This document shows, piece by piece, positions 8,341 to 18,911 of a stretch of DNA of 46,815 bases. The position numbers and the translations under genes were made by a program. The DNA comes from a virus: the IMG/VR virus record IMGVR_UViG_3300020469_000079, positions 1 to 46,815 of that record, one strand, 5' to 3'. Position 1 is the first letter of the stretch. Each line of letters opens with the position of its first letter. The notes beneath the pieces were generated by a model that was not told the DNA's origin, searched no databases, and saw only the letters and a list, made by a program, of their open reading frames with translations.

Positions 8341-11300
8341 TTAAGCAAACACCGTTATGTTAACATATGATTTATCAACCTTCACTGCAGAATTATCTTC
8401 GTCATACATAACAGCATCAAATCCCCAAGTCTGTTGATTAAAAATAAATGGTACTGTATGACCTTTACCCGAAATATATTCTTGACTAACACTTACATTC
8501 GCTGAATAATATTTATTTTTCATAGCAACATCAAAGATAAATCTATAATGTCCGACATTGATATATCCCACACTCTTAACATTACCATTTTGTAAAAGTT
8601 GTTTTGTAACTCCGTTATAATGTGCCCAAGCTCTGCAACCATAGTAAGGAGCAGAACCTCCAGTATTTTCATTTTGTACATTTTCAATACTAGAAACTTT
8701 ATCATCAACGTATTTTTTATTAACTAGGTCACCATTTGCAGTACCAGTTTTTCCTAAAGCTACTGTTCCATTTTCTTTTATACGTAAACCTGTTATTGAA
8801 CCTGTACTCTTAGTATAACCAATTGTTAGTCCATCAGTAGCATGCTTTGAAATATAATGAAAATCACCGGTTTTACCAATTTGTATTCTACCTTCGGTGC
8901 CAATATTTCCTAGATTGTAAATATCACCACTTGAGTATACGTCACCGTTAGTAGCTCTTACGTGGAAGATTTCTCTATTTAAACCAGGATTTTTATTATA
9001 TGCACTTATAGCAAGTTCATCGAAATTCGAATCAGTAACATCAATTGATATTCCTCCGCCATCACTGCCACTTGTAGTAGTAAATTTAGCAACAAAACCA
9101 AGGCCGTGTGAATGCTTACCCGTACCAGACGGTATTACACTTCCAACATGAGATCTAGTTACATCTCTTGCGCCAGATGCTGGAAAATCGCTTCTACCAA
9201 ACAAATCACGAGAACTTGAAGTAGAGATACTAATAGAATCATCAACGTATTTCTTTGTTGCTGCATGATTATCTGCAGTTGGAGTAGATACTGAAACTTT
9301 AGTGTTTATCTTAGCAAATACCGCTGCATGATTTCCGTCAAGTTTATCAGCATCTAACCCTGAATTAGCTCCATCATTTCCAGTGTGCCAGAATTTCTGC
9401 CATGCTTTTTTGCCATCATTATGGGTATTTCGAAAATAAATTTCTTGATCGAAAAATGGAGCAGCGATTTGTAAAGCGTAATAATTAGCAGTGTTACTAT
9501 GCGTACTTGTAATTAAATGCTGCCAACTGCGAGTATCTTCTGGCCATCCTTCAGCTTTTGTACCGGTAATTGTTTCATAGAATCCACTATCAAGACGAGT
9601 AGTAATATCACTTTTTGATTGAATAGGCAAAAACTTACGATCATCAACATATTTCTTAGTAACAAGACTTTTATCTGTTGTACCATCTCTCGTTAGGTTT
9701 ACATTTCCACTTGACTCGGAAAAAGAAAGTAATATCTTATTGCCCGTTGCTGAGTTATGTACAAAACTTAAATTTGTATTATTGGCTCCTCGCTGGATCG
9801 AGTAATAATCAGCGACCTGTTGACCAATTGATATATTACCTTCAGTACCAATATTTCCTCGATTGAAAAAATCACCTGCTGAATATGTGTCTCCAGTGGC
9901 AGCTCGTACATGAAAGACTTCTTTATTAATATGCGTATTTACGTTATATACGCTTATAGCATGTTCATCGCCATTCGAATCACTAACATCGATTAATATT
10001 CCTCCACCATCATGACCGTGGTTAGTAGTAAATTTAGAAACAAAACTATGGCCGTGAGAAAAAGTATCACTAGCAGTTGGTATATTGTTCCCAGCATGAG
10101 ATCTATTGGACGCTCGCTGTGCACTAGTCCGTGTAGCAATTGTAGAGTTAGGTCCATCACCACTAAAAAATGCAGTTCTACCAGTAAAGGTACTTGTCGT
10201 ACTGGTTATACCTGCTACCTTAGCATCAACATAATCTTTTCGAACAGCGTGACTATTCTTTGTTGGTGTATAACCCAATTCAAGAGAATTCTTAACAAAA
10301 CCATTACCGTCACGATTTAAATAACACTCTAAAGATCCATCTTTACCTACTCCAAGTGTTCCGCCGTCAGAATATACATCAAATGTTGTTAATCCTCCAC
10401 CCCAGTTGTTTGGGGTTGTTTTGCCTTCTTGTATAATATCAGCGTCTTTCTTGAGTAAAATATTACCATCTACGTAAAGCTGATATCCAGATTTTTCTCC
10501 TGTACCGCCAATATTTACACTACCGCTTTTATATTGTCTAAATCCAGATCCAAAATTCCAATCAGTAAGCCTATCGTTTCGTGAAGCAAGCTCAAAATAA
10601 TCTCCACGACTTCCGCGACCCTGTCTACTTTCTAAAATCCACGCGCCTTCTCGGTTAGTACTACCAAATATCATATTACCTAATGCACTAAGAGTGCCAT
10701 TCGATGTAATAGCACCAAGAGATTTAATTGTTCTCGAGCTAACAAAATCTCCTGTAGAAGTAACTTGGCCGTTTTTATTAAATGTTAATATATTTGTATC
10801 TTTATATCTTCCTGTAGAAACAACATATTCGCGACTTACAATTGCAGAATTGGCACCAGGTGCATCAAATGCATTAAACATCCAAGCGTGAGTAGTATTT
10901 TTGGTAGGTCTTAAACTTATTGCCCCACCACCAGCAGTTATAGCCACGCTTCCAGCATCAGTTGATTTACCTCCAATACATAAGTCCCAATCTGGATCAG
11001 CTTCTCTAATCCCGACTTTATCAGAGGAGGTGATATACATTGATACAGTAGCAGCACCTTCATCATTTTCATGGAAAAATCTAAGCGATGGTGTGGATGT
11101 AGAACCGTGTGCATCGATATTCCAATAAGCTGTATCATCAGATGATCTATTTAATGTAATTTGACCACCTTCTAAGTTATTATCATTTGCTTTTAAAGAT
11201 AACGTTTTTAATGTATTGAATGCGTCACTTTGGTTAACAAGGTTTTCAACAAATATTCTATTAACCAAAGAATTATCAGCTGGTGTAACCACGTTTACTG

Positions 11301-13434
11301 TACCACCGCGCGGAAGGTCAACAGTAGCATTACGATTAATGAATATTGCTCCAAGTCCTGAACCGTTTGCGTTTTGAGGACCAAGTGTCATTCTATCAAT
11401 TGCAGATCCACTCTTCCAAATTCCAAATCGTTTAGTTTTTCCATCGGCATTAGATAGAACAAGCTGTGGATATCCATCGTTTTGTACAAATATATACGGT
11501 CCATCTATTCTTACATTACCAACAACATCAAGAGTTTCTTTTGGTTCAGATGTGCCAATGCCAACTTTACCGGTGCGATCGATCACCATCCGTTGAGTTA
11601 CACCTTGACTATTAGTTGTACCATCACTTAATGTTCCTGATGTGGCAAAAATTAATTCTCCATCGTTATAATTATTATTAATTTCACCAGTTGCTCCGGG
11701 AGCTCCACCAATATTAAGAGGACTTCTCGAATAAATTCCTGCAGTGGCTGACCTAAAATTCGTAGTACCAGCTTCTCTACTTGCGAATAAAATACTTGGA
11801 GCGAAACTTCCAGGAGTACCAGAAGCATTATATAATACTATGCCATGAGAATTAGGTCCTGAAGTACTACTATTATTATCTGAAATAATAAGAGGAACTG
11901 CACCTTTAGATATGGTATAATTATTATTACCGTCACCAGTACCGTGTGGATCATAGCTTGAATGTTTATCAAGATCTTTAATGAAAAGAGCTTGTCCGCC
12001 TGCTGGGCCATTAGCATTCCATGTATCACGAATTAATATTTGATTAGATTTGGTAGTTTTACCAATAGTTAAATTATTAGGAATAGATATAGAAGCATTT
12101 GATTGAAAACGCAATGCGTGAGTATCTACATATTTATTAGTTGTTGTATTACGTTTGCGTGATGTAATAGCTAAATCACCGCCAGGTGAATCGAATGCAT
12201 TTATTAACCATGCGTGAGTAGTATTTTTCGTAGGCCGTAAACTAATTGCTCCTCCATCTGCATTAATAGCTACGTGACCAGGTTCATCAGATCTAGCTCC
12301 AATACATAATGCAAAATCTGGATTTTCTACATCGAGAACACCAAGTCTACCAGTAATATTTGTTTTACCATTAATATTAGTAGGTGTAAATATATCAACT
12401 AAGTTAGTCTTAAGTTGTACAACTTGTGTTAAATTACGAGTAGAATCTTTTATTGAATTGTCTCCAACCTCAAATATCATTCTACCAGTAGTTTCATCAA
12501 CGCTAGTTTCGATACGAGCAGATGATCCGTTTCTCGTTGGTCTACCACTAGCATGATTAAATGCTACATTAGCATTACCATATCCGTCATTTAATGTAAG
12601 AGCTACACCACCGCTTGCTTCTCCGGCGTGGATAAATCCACTTGTTTTTAAATCTCCAACTATATCAAGTTTTACAGAAGGATTTGTTGTTCCTATACCA
12701 ACAGCACCAGTATTTGTAATACGTAAACGTTCAGCTGATGATGTTTGAACCGCGGTATCTTCTCCAGTAAAGAAGCGCATAGAGTTTCCAAGATTATGAT
12801 ACAGAATTTGTCCGGACTTATGACTTTTCTCATCTCCAAATGTAATAGCTGCAAATCTATCTCCTTTCGATTGAATAGCTATAACACTATTATTATCTGC
12901 AGTTTGAACATTTAGTTGTACACCACTTTTTGGTAATGACGTACCAATTCCAACTTGTCCGCTAGAAGTGATTCGCATCTTTTCTGTTGGGCTTTCTACA
13001 TTTTTACCAGTAAAAAATACAAGAGATGCATTCGGGAATTTATCAGTATTAATTTCAGTAATAGAAGCAATACGAGAAACTAAATATGTATTTGATCCAT
13101 CACTTGCGCTAGTGTCTGGATTGTAAAAATCGATGGCTGGACCAGTTCCTTGATGACCAATATTTGATCCTTCAACCATAGAATTTGTAACTTTCAACTC
13201 TAACAAAGGAGTTACCTGATTTTGAGTATACTCCTTTGTCCAGTTAGATTTTTGAACGAATGATTTAACACCATCTATAGTTTGATTTTTAGTAAGTAAT
13301 ACGGCAATCTGATCGAAATTATCAATTTCGTCAAACATATCCTGGAGATTTAACTTAATTGAATTAGTCTTAAGTCTCCATTGATTAAATGTATCAGTTT
13401 CAAATACGTCTGTAAAAAGTGCTTTTCGTGCCAT
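8341..13434 (-). CDS. Long tail fibre protein with receptor-binding tip
   Basis: This 1697-aa protein starts VFETDTFNQWRLKTNSIKLN, a baseplate-proximal fibre head motif in marine myoviruses. Motifs of the type VGIGTSxPxxxLxVxG recur near residues 156, 245 and 625. Two copies of a CIG...GGAISLRPTKNTTHAW block lie near residues 378-420 and 815-860. A further duplicated block (FHVRA...GNIGTEG) occurs twice in the C-terminal third, at about 8890-9240 and 9840-10180. KKYVDD linkers and GLDADKLDG follow. The C-terminus begins APYYGCRAWAHYNG and is a tip domain seen on other marine fibres. No intramolecular chaperone motif was recognised. It is the longest fibre of the window and probably the main host-range protein; the receptor is unknown. 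Confidence 0.75.
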   Translation of the reverse strand: MARKALFTDVFETDTFNQWRLKTNSIKLNLQDMFDEIDNFDQIAVLLTKNQTIDGVKSFVQKSNWTKEYTQNQVTPLLELKVTNSMVEGSNIGHQGTGPAIDFYNPDTSASDGSNTYLVSRIASITEINTDKFPNASLVFFTGKNVESPTEKMRITSSGQVGIGTSLPKSGVQLNVQTADNNSVIAIQSKGDRFAAITFGDEKSHKSGQILYHNLGNSMRFFTGEDTAVQTSSAERLRITNTGAVGIGTTNPSVKLDIVGDLKTSGFIHAGEASGGVALTLNDGYGNANVAFNHASGRPTRNGSSARIETSVDETTGRMIFEVGDNSIKDSTRNLTQVVQLKTNLVDIFTPTNINGKTNITGRLGVLDVENPDFALCIGARSDEPGHVAINADGGAISLRPTKNTTHAWLINAFDSPGGDLAITSRKRNTTTNKYVDTHALRFQSNASISIPNNLTIGKTTKSNQILIRDTWNANGPAGGQALFIKDLDKHSSYDPHGTGDGNNNYTISKGAVPLIISDNNSSTSGPNSHGIVLYNASGTPGSFAPSILFASREAGTTNFRSATAGIYSRSPLNIGGAPGATGEINNNYNDGELIFATSGTLSDGTTNSQGVTQRMVIDRTGKVGIGTSEPKETLDVVGNVRIDGPYIFVQNDGYPQLVLSNADGKTKRFGIWKSGSAIDRMTLGPQNANGSGLGAIFINRNATVDLPRGGTVNVVTPADNSLVNRIFVENLVNQSDAFNTLKTLSLKANDNNLEGGQITLNRSSDDTAYWNIDAHGSTSTPSLRFFHENDEGAATVSMYITSSDKVGIREADPDWDLCIGGKSTDAGSVAITAGGGAISLRPTKNTTHAWMFNAFDAPGANSAIVSREYVVSTGRYKDTNILTFNKNGQVTSTGDFVSSRTIKSLGAITSNGTLSALGNMIFGSTNREGAWILESRQGRGSRGDYFELASRNDRLTDWNFGSGFRQYKSGSVNIGGTGEKSGYQLYVDGNILLKKDADIIQEGKTTPNNWGGGLTTFDVYSDGGTLGVGKDGSLECYLNRDGNGFVKNSLELGYTPTKNSHAVRKDYVDAKVAGITSTTSTFTGRTAFFSGDGPNSTIATRTSAQRASNRSHAGNNIPTASDTFSHGHSFVSKFTTNHGHDGGGILIDVSDSNGDEHAISVYNVNTHINKEVFHVRAATGDTYSAGDFFNRGNIGTEGNISIGQQVADYYSIQRGANNTNLSFVHNSATGNKILLSFSESSGNVNLTRDGTTDKSLVTKKYVDDRKFLPIQSKSDITTRLDSGFYETITGTKAEGWPEDTRSWQHLITSTHSNTANYYALQIAAPFFDQEIYFRNTHNDGKKAWQKFWHTGNDGANSGLDADKLDGNHAAVFAKINTKVSVSTPTADNHAATKKYVDDSISISTSSSRDLFGRSDFPASGARDVTRSHVGSVIPSGTGKHSHGLGFVAKFTTTSGSDGGGISIDVTDSNFDELAISAYNKNPGLNREIFHVRATNGDVYSSGDIYNLGNIGTEGRIQIGKTGDFHYISKHATDGLTIGYTKSTGSITGLRIKENGTVALGKTGTANGDLVNKKYVDDKVSSIENVQNENTGGSAPYYGCRAWAHYNGVTKQLLQNGNVKSVGYINVGHYRFIFDVAMKNKYYSANVSVSQEYISGKGHTVPFIFNQQTWGFDAVMYDEDNSAVKVDKSYVNITVFA
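8893..9240 (-). repeat. Fibre repeat block, copy B
   Basis: This segment and 9840-10180 encode similar runs (FHVRA, then SGD or AGD, then GNIGTEG, plus DGGGI with DVxDSN). They are diverged direct repeats about 950 bp apart inside the same gene, consistent with an old internal duplication. Confidence 0.6.
9840..10180 (-). repeat. Fibre repeat block, copy A
   Basis: Counterpart of 8893-9240 in the same fibre gene. The order of the small motifs (SFVSKFTTNHGHDGGGI, ISVYNVN, FHVRAATGD, GNIGTEG) is the same in both copies, while linker codons have diverged. Confidence 0.6.
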
Positions 13435-13438
13435 AACT

Positions 13439-13645
13439 CTATTTATTCATTTTAACGATAAGTGTTTGAACTAAATCTTTTAGCTCTGATATCTCGCTTT
13501 TTAGGTTTTTAAATTCTTCTGATGATTCTCTATTATATTTTTTTCTTAGCAATGCTGCCTGATACGCTTTAGAATCGTTATTTAATATTGCATTTGATGA
13601 ATTATCTCTTTCAAGTGCAGTATTATCTTTTACTGTTAACCGCAT
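13439..13645 (-). CDS. Small coiled-coil protein
   Basis: With the ATG at 13645 this encodes 68 aa beginning MRLTVKDNTALERDNSSNAI and ending in a helix rich in heptads, FKNLKSEISELKDLVQTLIV. A longer form from a TTG at 13660 would overlap the previous gene by 14 nt; I prefer the ATG, which comes 1 nt after the upstream TAA and suits translational coupling. I do not recognise the family. Its place right after the DUF4815 gene and before the long fibre suggests a small structural or trimerising partner, such as a fibre-attachment or assembly factor, but this is inference. Confidence 0.55.
   Translation of the reverse strand: MRLTVKDNTALERDNSSNAILNNDSKAYQAALLRKKYNRESSEEFKNLKSEISELKDLVQTLIVKMNK
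13440..13447 (-). promoter_or_regulatory. Late promoter octamer variant (1697-aa fibre)
   Basis: AATAAATA on the minus strand, 6 nt from the ATG at 13434. It overlaps the end of the small coiled-coil gene (stop at 13439-13441), so promoter and coding sequence share bases. Confidence 0.55.
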
Positions 13646-13646
13646 C

Positions 13647-16600
13647 TTACACCGTAGCAATTGCTCTAAAGTCCTTTACGGTAGGAACAATAGCGTGATC
13701 ATTAGAAACTAATACAATTTTGACTTGGAACGAAGTAAATAGCGGTGGAGTTGGACTATCTTGACCAAAATCTCTTATATAACGAACTTCTGCATAATCG
13801 TCAATGTCATTAATTAATAGTGGAGTTTCTGGATCAATTCTTTCAAAAGTCAAATCTTCTATATTATCTTCTGATCTTTTAAATCGAGCATAAACTAATA
13901 CATTACTATCAGCATATGGTTTATTAATATTTAAATATGCATCTAATCTATCTGCTGGATTATTTAACGCAACTTCTTTTGTCATATAGACCGCAGTTGC
14001 GTTACCATGATCTGCAGCTAGTTCTGAATCTCCGCTATCTTGTATTAAACTATCTGCAGGAGTAGGACTAGTTGCACTAGCATCTTCTGGTCCAATAACA
14101 TTTTTAACTGCGATAAGAGAGATTCTGTCTAAGTCAATGATTGGTGATATTTTTCTATTATCTGTATCTAAACTTATTCTTACTTTTAAATTATCGTTAT
14201 GTGTAAGAGGAGCGTCAACTGCTGTTGAAATATAATGATTTTCATTTGGAACAATTACTTCGTAATCTCCACCATTAACCGATATTTCGAATTTTATTGA
14301 TGTTTCTGGATGCTCGATAAAATCTGTATTTAGTTGAACTTGAGAATACTCGAGAGTACCGTCTATTTCATCAGTGGTTATTACAGGATTATAATCATCA
14401 CCGTTGGCTTTTGTGGTACTAATTCCACGCGCTTCTAAAACAATTTCTCCACTCGATTGGAAGGTAGCTTCGCGAACACGCATCTTAAAGTCCTTCATTT
14501 GGTCAGGTGTCCAAGTCGAAGCATTTTGAGATTTAAACGATACACCTAAGAATGGATTCTTTGAAATATATTCTCCAGTATTAACATCATTTTTACCGAC
14601 TTCAGATAACCATTGACGATATTCTGATGAATTAGATTCTGTGACCATTGCGTATTCTAATCCATACTGAAGATAGATCGGTGAATCAAATGTAAAGGTT
14701 GTTACCTCACTTGCATCATTTGATGTATTGACGTCACCAGGTTGTTTTATTACATCACTTCCTGGAACTCTCCGCTGTGTTGGCATACCATTTTCCATTT
14801 CAACTAAATACAATTTCAAAGGAATGTTTTTAGTTGATGCGTGGCTAAAATATAAATCTACAGAATGAATAAAGAGCCCACCTGGATTTTCTCCAATAAT
14901 AAATGATTGAGCGAGTGGATCATACCACTGTGTGCGAGTAACTCCACTAGAATTTTGAATTCTTGAGTGTGTAACACGCTGAGATTGTCGAACAACTGTT
15001 CTTGTAGTAACAAGAGTTCTTTGTTTTGTTTGAACTTTACCTTGAGCAGTATATGTTGCATCTGCACTTGTACTAGCTGCAGGATCAGTGGCTGTTTTAC
15101 CATCTGATAAAATAACTTTTCTTTCTCCACAAGGGAATTGTAATTCTTTATTGTTTGGTACAACAAACCAACCATAGACATCACCTCTATTATCACTAAT
15201 AATATCTCCACCGGTACCAGTAATTTGTGTGTTTGATCGGTTGTGATAAACTTGTACTGAAGGATTACTCGACCATTGTTTATAGCCACTAGGTACTACT
15301 CCTTGTGATGTGATAGGTATACCAGTTGAATATTTAGTAATATCTTTTCCATCAAAGAATACTTTTAATTTAGTATTAGGTTTAAATAATTTTCCGCTAA
15401 AGTAAATTTTGCGAGCTCGCATAAATGGAACAAAACTTACGTCAATGACACGATCATCTTTTACTCGAGTAACAGCGTTTATTGAGGCAGTTGTTCTAAT
15501 ACCTGTGCGCTGTTGCCTTGATTGAGTTTCTGTTGTTGTTACTCTTCTAACCCAACCTCTACCAGGTCCACGGCCCCAAGGAATTCCGGCACGATTTCTT
15601 CGTTCCATTGTAGTTCTTGTTACAGGTCGACCAGTCCATGTTGTTTGCCATGAATTCCACCTTGTACCCATTTGATTAATTCGATCAACTTCGGCTCTTA
15701 AATCAGAAAGATTTCCACCAACTTCGTTTATAATATTCGGTGCTCTTCGAGTTTCCATCCATTCGTCAGATGAAGGAGAAAGCTTGACTGATCCTAACCA
15801 TGTTGCTACATCATATGGATTAACACTAATTGATACTGCGGCTTTTTGTTGATCAATCCAACTTGGTCCTGCAGTGTATGAAAGAGTAGCTATACCATCG
15901 TTAGTTGTTATATTAGTATTATCTAAATTATTGCCTGTAAATGTAAGTGGTACACTTCGAGTTTCGAAATACGGCCGAAGAATTGGATCATCAGGATCCA
16001 TCGAATTATTATAGTGTGGATCAAATACATTTCCTACCTCATGGCCTTGGAAACTGTCGACAATAATTCCATTTTTAAATCTTTCATATGGATTAGTGTT
16101 TGTTGTTTCAAAAATTTGTTTACCATTTGCTTCTCTTTCAAGTAAAGAAAGTGACGTATAATATTCTAAATTATTTACACGTGAATTAAGACTACCAATA
16201 TCTTTCATCGTATATCTACGATTATCAATAAAGCTTGTTTCAATCATTGTATGACAAAATGTATATGCGGGAATATGCAGTGTATAAAGATGCAGCGCGG
16301 TTGAAGGAACACTCGGTTCTTCAGGAACTATAGCTGGAACTCCTTGTATAAGTTTAAATTCGCTATCCTTTGTAACAACTAATTTATCAATGCGAGCAAG
16401 ATAATATGAAAGTTGTGAGTCAATTGTACTATTTGGATCTAAGTGAGTACCTGACTCGCTGTCACCAACTTTAGCTCTAAAATCAAGGCAATCAGAAAGA
16501 CGCATATCTTTATATGTTGAAATATCTGAATAGCCAATACTTAAATGATCAGGATAAGATGCAACTGAAAAATAACCTGTATCATCACTATGATCAAAAT

Positions 16601-18911
16601 AAGTATAAGTTATTTTAAGTCCACCATCATCAATTGCAGGAGATACTGCATTATCGGTCGCCTCATAACCAGCACCAGTATATGTAACTTTTCCTTTTTT
16701 ATAACATCCGTCTCTTTGACCATTATCAAGAACTAGATCGGATAAAGGTACATCATTACCGGCAAAATCTGTTGCTGATACTATTTCAATAATATCATAA
16801 TGATCAAGATCAAACTCATCACCAGTAGCAACATTACCTTCTATAGCCACTAATTCTTTATTTGTTTCAGTTTCTTTTGTCTTAGTTCTTAAATTTAATT
16901 TTGAGCGATATGACGCTATAACATCTACAGTAGCACCGTTAATAGCATCAGCTCGAAGAGTGACTTGACTATTATTTGTTCCTCCTATAGCTACATCTTC
17001 AACTGCGCGCTGGAAACCGCCATCCATTATAATATAACTATTTGCGCCTTCTATTTCAAATTTATCATCACCATTTGGTACAGTTAGTGTTACTCGTTTT
17101 TCATTTGAATTAGTAGTAGTGACAGATTGACCAGTAAATACCTTTCTTGCAGTAAATTGCATAGTGGTAGCATCTACATTTCGTATAAAATTAGCTGGAA
17201 GTTTGTATATAGATCTATTAAATTTTGGCTCATATATACCAATATCAACATTCGTGTCGATAGTAAATTTAAATCCGTTAGCTCCTGCAGGACCTATCTG
17301 GATATCTACAGCTCCGGATAAAGAAGTAACATTGCTCGCTAACTCAATGTCATAAACATACAGCTTAAAGCTTGATGTAGTTTTTTCTAATGCACGCACT
17401 CTACATGTAGCAAGAATATCGGCTGTTGCGTTTCCATTACCATCTGTAATATTGTATATAGTATCTACATCGAAACTTGGTGTTCCACCAGATATGCTAG
17501 TTCCTATAAAATAAGAACCAAGATTAGCAGTACTAAATGCATCTGTTGTGTTACTAAATGTACGTGCTTTCTCTCCTATTACTTCAATCCTTTCAGGTTC
17601 AGCAATGCGATAACCATCAACATATGAAATAGATGGTTCTATACCTACTACAAATCGTGACTCTCCGTATTTAATTCTATCAGGATCTTCTTTACTTGCT
17701 AAAGTTCCGGCAGAAACACTTGAAATATCTCCGCTTCCAATTTGAATAGCTAAATCTCCCATTTGTGTTGGAGTGTATACACCACGTCCACACTTAGAAT
17801 CATCATCATCATTATTATAGAATCCAGTTATATCGATAAGATATGGTTCTACTGTAAAATCTCCGGTTTCTTCTCGAGAACGTTCAGCCAATACATCTAT
17901 AATTCCGCTAAACTCTGGTCTAGCAGATTGTACAAGTGAGCCGTTTGTAAATTCTAAAAGGAATAGTGTATCTCCTATTGATGTACTATTTCCGTAAATA
18001 TTTGTGTTGCCTCCTATAAAGTCATTATCGTTATCTGTTTCATCTTTACTTAATATCGATAATTGAAGATCAATTGTATAACGATCAGCACCCGGTGCAG
18101 TTTCATTTGGATAACCAGCAGCATTATCAAGTAAAGATTTATCTGTTTGATAAGTTACTATTTTCTCAACAACTTTATAAACAACTTTAAAATTAAATGG
18201 ATAATCTTCTGCAGGAATTTTTGCATAAATGTTTTGCTCTTCGCTATAAACAAATTCTCCTTTAGTAAAATATACACCTTCTGATGATTGTGCGTGAATA
18301 GCTTTTCCTGTTTCAATCGCTGTCCCAATAATCTGACTTGCGTCAAAGAAATTTTCTCCAGGATTAGCTGGATTTTCTACAATATTTGTAGTTCGTATGG
18401 AATCAGCTGGAGAATTTTCAGCTTGAAATTTTTGTATATTTTCTCCAGTAGTATCGTCTTGAACAGAACTAAGATACTTAATATAAAATCTATAGTGATT
18501 TGTTGTTGAAAGAGCTTCATAATGTAAAATTTCAGCATCAACAAATCTTTCGGGACTCGAATCTGGATCATAATCTAATCGTAAACCCTCAAGTTGATTT
18601 AAGTTAGGAGCCAGAGTAACAGCTGTATTTGCCGGTATTGCTATATCAACATAATGTACAGTACGATCTAAAGTAGCTTCAGTAGCTAATTTTGGAACTG
18701 GACCTTCTTTAAAAACACCTGTACCGATTTTATCGATTTGGTTTTGTAGAATAGATTGTATTTGGTTAAGCTCACGAGCTTGTACACTAACACCTGGTTT
18801 AAAAAGAATTCGAAGAAAGTTTTTTTCTTCAGCAGTCTTATTATTAACATTTTGATCTCGTACACCGAAATCATCGTTGTACGGAGAAATTTGATAGGTT
18901 TTTATAGCCAT
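13647..18911 (-). CDS. DUF4815 virion protein at the gp9/gp10 position
   Basis: This 1754-aa protein has near its N-terminus (residues about 10-65) NFLRILFKPGVSVQARELNQ, then IQSILQNQIDKIG, the hallmark of the DUF4815 domain of large phage structural proteins. Around residue 1165 is FMRARKIYFSGKLFKPNTKL, and from about residue 1329 YDPLAQSFIIGENPGGLFIH, both recurrent in marine T4-like baseplate proteins. It follows gp8 with a TAATG stop-start overlap and occupies the place of T4 genes 9-10, whose products connect the fibres to the baseplate wedge. It is nearly three times the length of T4 gp10. I call it a baseplate or fibre-attachment protein; equating it with gp10 is inference from position. 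Confidence 0.7.
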   Translation of the reverse strand: MAIKTYQISPYNDDFGVRDQNVNNKTAEEKNFLRILFKPGVSVQARELNQIQSILQNQIDKIGTGVFKEGPVPKLATEATLDRTVHYVDIAIPANTAVTLAPNLNQLEGLRLDYDPDSSPERFVDAEILHYEALSTTNHYRFYIKYLSSVQDDTTGENIQKFQAENSPADSIRTTNIVENPANPGENFFDASQIIGTAIETGKAIHAQSSEGVYFTKGEFVYSEEQNIYAKIPAEDYPFNFKVVYKVVEKIVTYQTDKSLLDNAAGYPNETAPGADRYTIDLQLSILSKDETDNDNDFIGGNTNIYGNSTSIGDTLFLLEFTNGSLVQSARPEFSGIIDVLAERSREETGDFTVEPYLIDITGFYNNDDDDSKCGRGVYTPTQMGDLAIQIGSGDISSVSAGTLASKEDPDRIKYGESRFVVGIEPSISYVDGYRIAEPERIEVIGEKARTFSNTTDAFSTANLGSYFIGTSISGGTPSFDVDTIYNITDGNGNATADILATCRVRALEKTTSSFKLYVYDIELASNVTSLSGAVDIQIGPAGANGFKFTIDTNVDIGIYEPKFNRSIYKLPANFIRNVDATTMQFTARKVFTGQSVTTTNSNEKRVTLTVPNGDDKFEIEGANSYIIMDGGFQRAVEDVAIGGTNNSQVTLRADAINGATVDVIASYRSKLNLRTKTKETETNKELVAIEGNVATGDEFDLDHYDIIEIVSATDFAGNDVPLSDLVLDNGQRDGCYKKGKVTYTGAGYEATDNAVSPAIDDGGLKITYTYFDHSDDTGYFSVASYPDHLSIGYSDISTYKDMRLSDCLDFRAKVGDSESGTHLDPNSTIDSQLSYYLARIDKLVVTKDSEFKLIQGVPAIVPEEPSVPSTALHLYTLHIPAYTFCHTMIETSFIDNRRYTMKDIGSLNSRVNNLEYYTSLSLLEREANGKQIFETTNTNPYERFKNGIIVDSFQGHEVGNVFDPHYNNSMDPDDPILRPYFETRSVPLTFTGNNLDNTNITTNDGIATLSYTAGPSWIDQQKAAVSISVNPYDVATWLGSVKLSPSSDEWMETRRAPNIINEVGGNLSDLRAEVDRINQMGTRWNSWQTTWTGRPVTRTTMERRNRAGIPWGRGPGRGWVRRVTTTETQSRQQRTGIRTTASINAVTRVKDDRVIDVSFVPFMRARKIYFSGKLFKPNTKLKVFFDGKDITKYSTGIPITSQGVVPSGYKQWSSNPSVQVYHNRSNTQITGTGGDIISDNRGDVYGWFVVPNNKELQFPCGERKVILSDGKTATDPAASTSADATYTAQGKVQTKQRTLVTTRTVVRQSQRVTHSRIQNSSGVTRTQWYDPLAQSFIIGENPGGLFIHSVDLYFSHASTKNIPLKLYLVEMENGMPTQRRVPGSDVIKQPGDVNTSNDASEVTTFTFDSPIYLQYGLEYAMVTESNSSEYRQWLSEVGKNDVNTGEYISKNPFLGVSFKSQNASTWTPDQMKDFKMRVREATFQSSGEIVLEARGISTTKANGDDYNPVITTDEIDGTLEYSQVQLNTDFIEHPETSIKFEISVNGGDYEVIVPNENHYISTAVDAPLTHNDNLKVRISLDTDNRKISPIIDLDRISLIAVKNVIGPEDASATSPTPADSLIQDSGDSELAADHGNATAVYMTKEVALNNPADRLDAYLNINKPYADSNVLVYARFKRSEDNIEDLTFERIDPETPLLINDIDDYAEVRYIRDFGQDSPTPPLFTSFQVKIVLVSNDHAIVPTVKDFRAIATV

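Noticed and set aside
13645-13660. TTG start at 13660 for the small coiled-coil gene
   Set aside because: An ATG at 13645, 1 nt after the upstream stop, is better placed for coupled translation; the TTG form would overlap the previous gene.
14858-15289. 143-codon frame on the minus strand within the DUF4815 gene
   Set aside because: Out-of-frame shadow of the DUF4815 protein, which continues through with conserved motifs.
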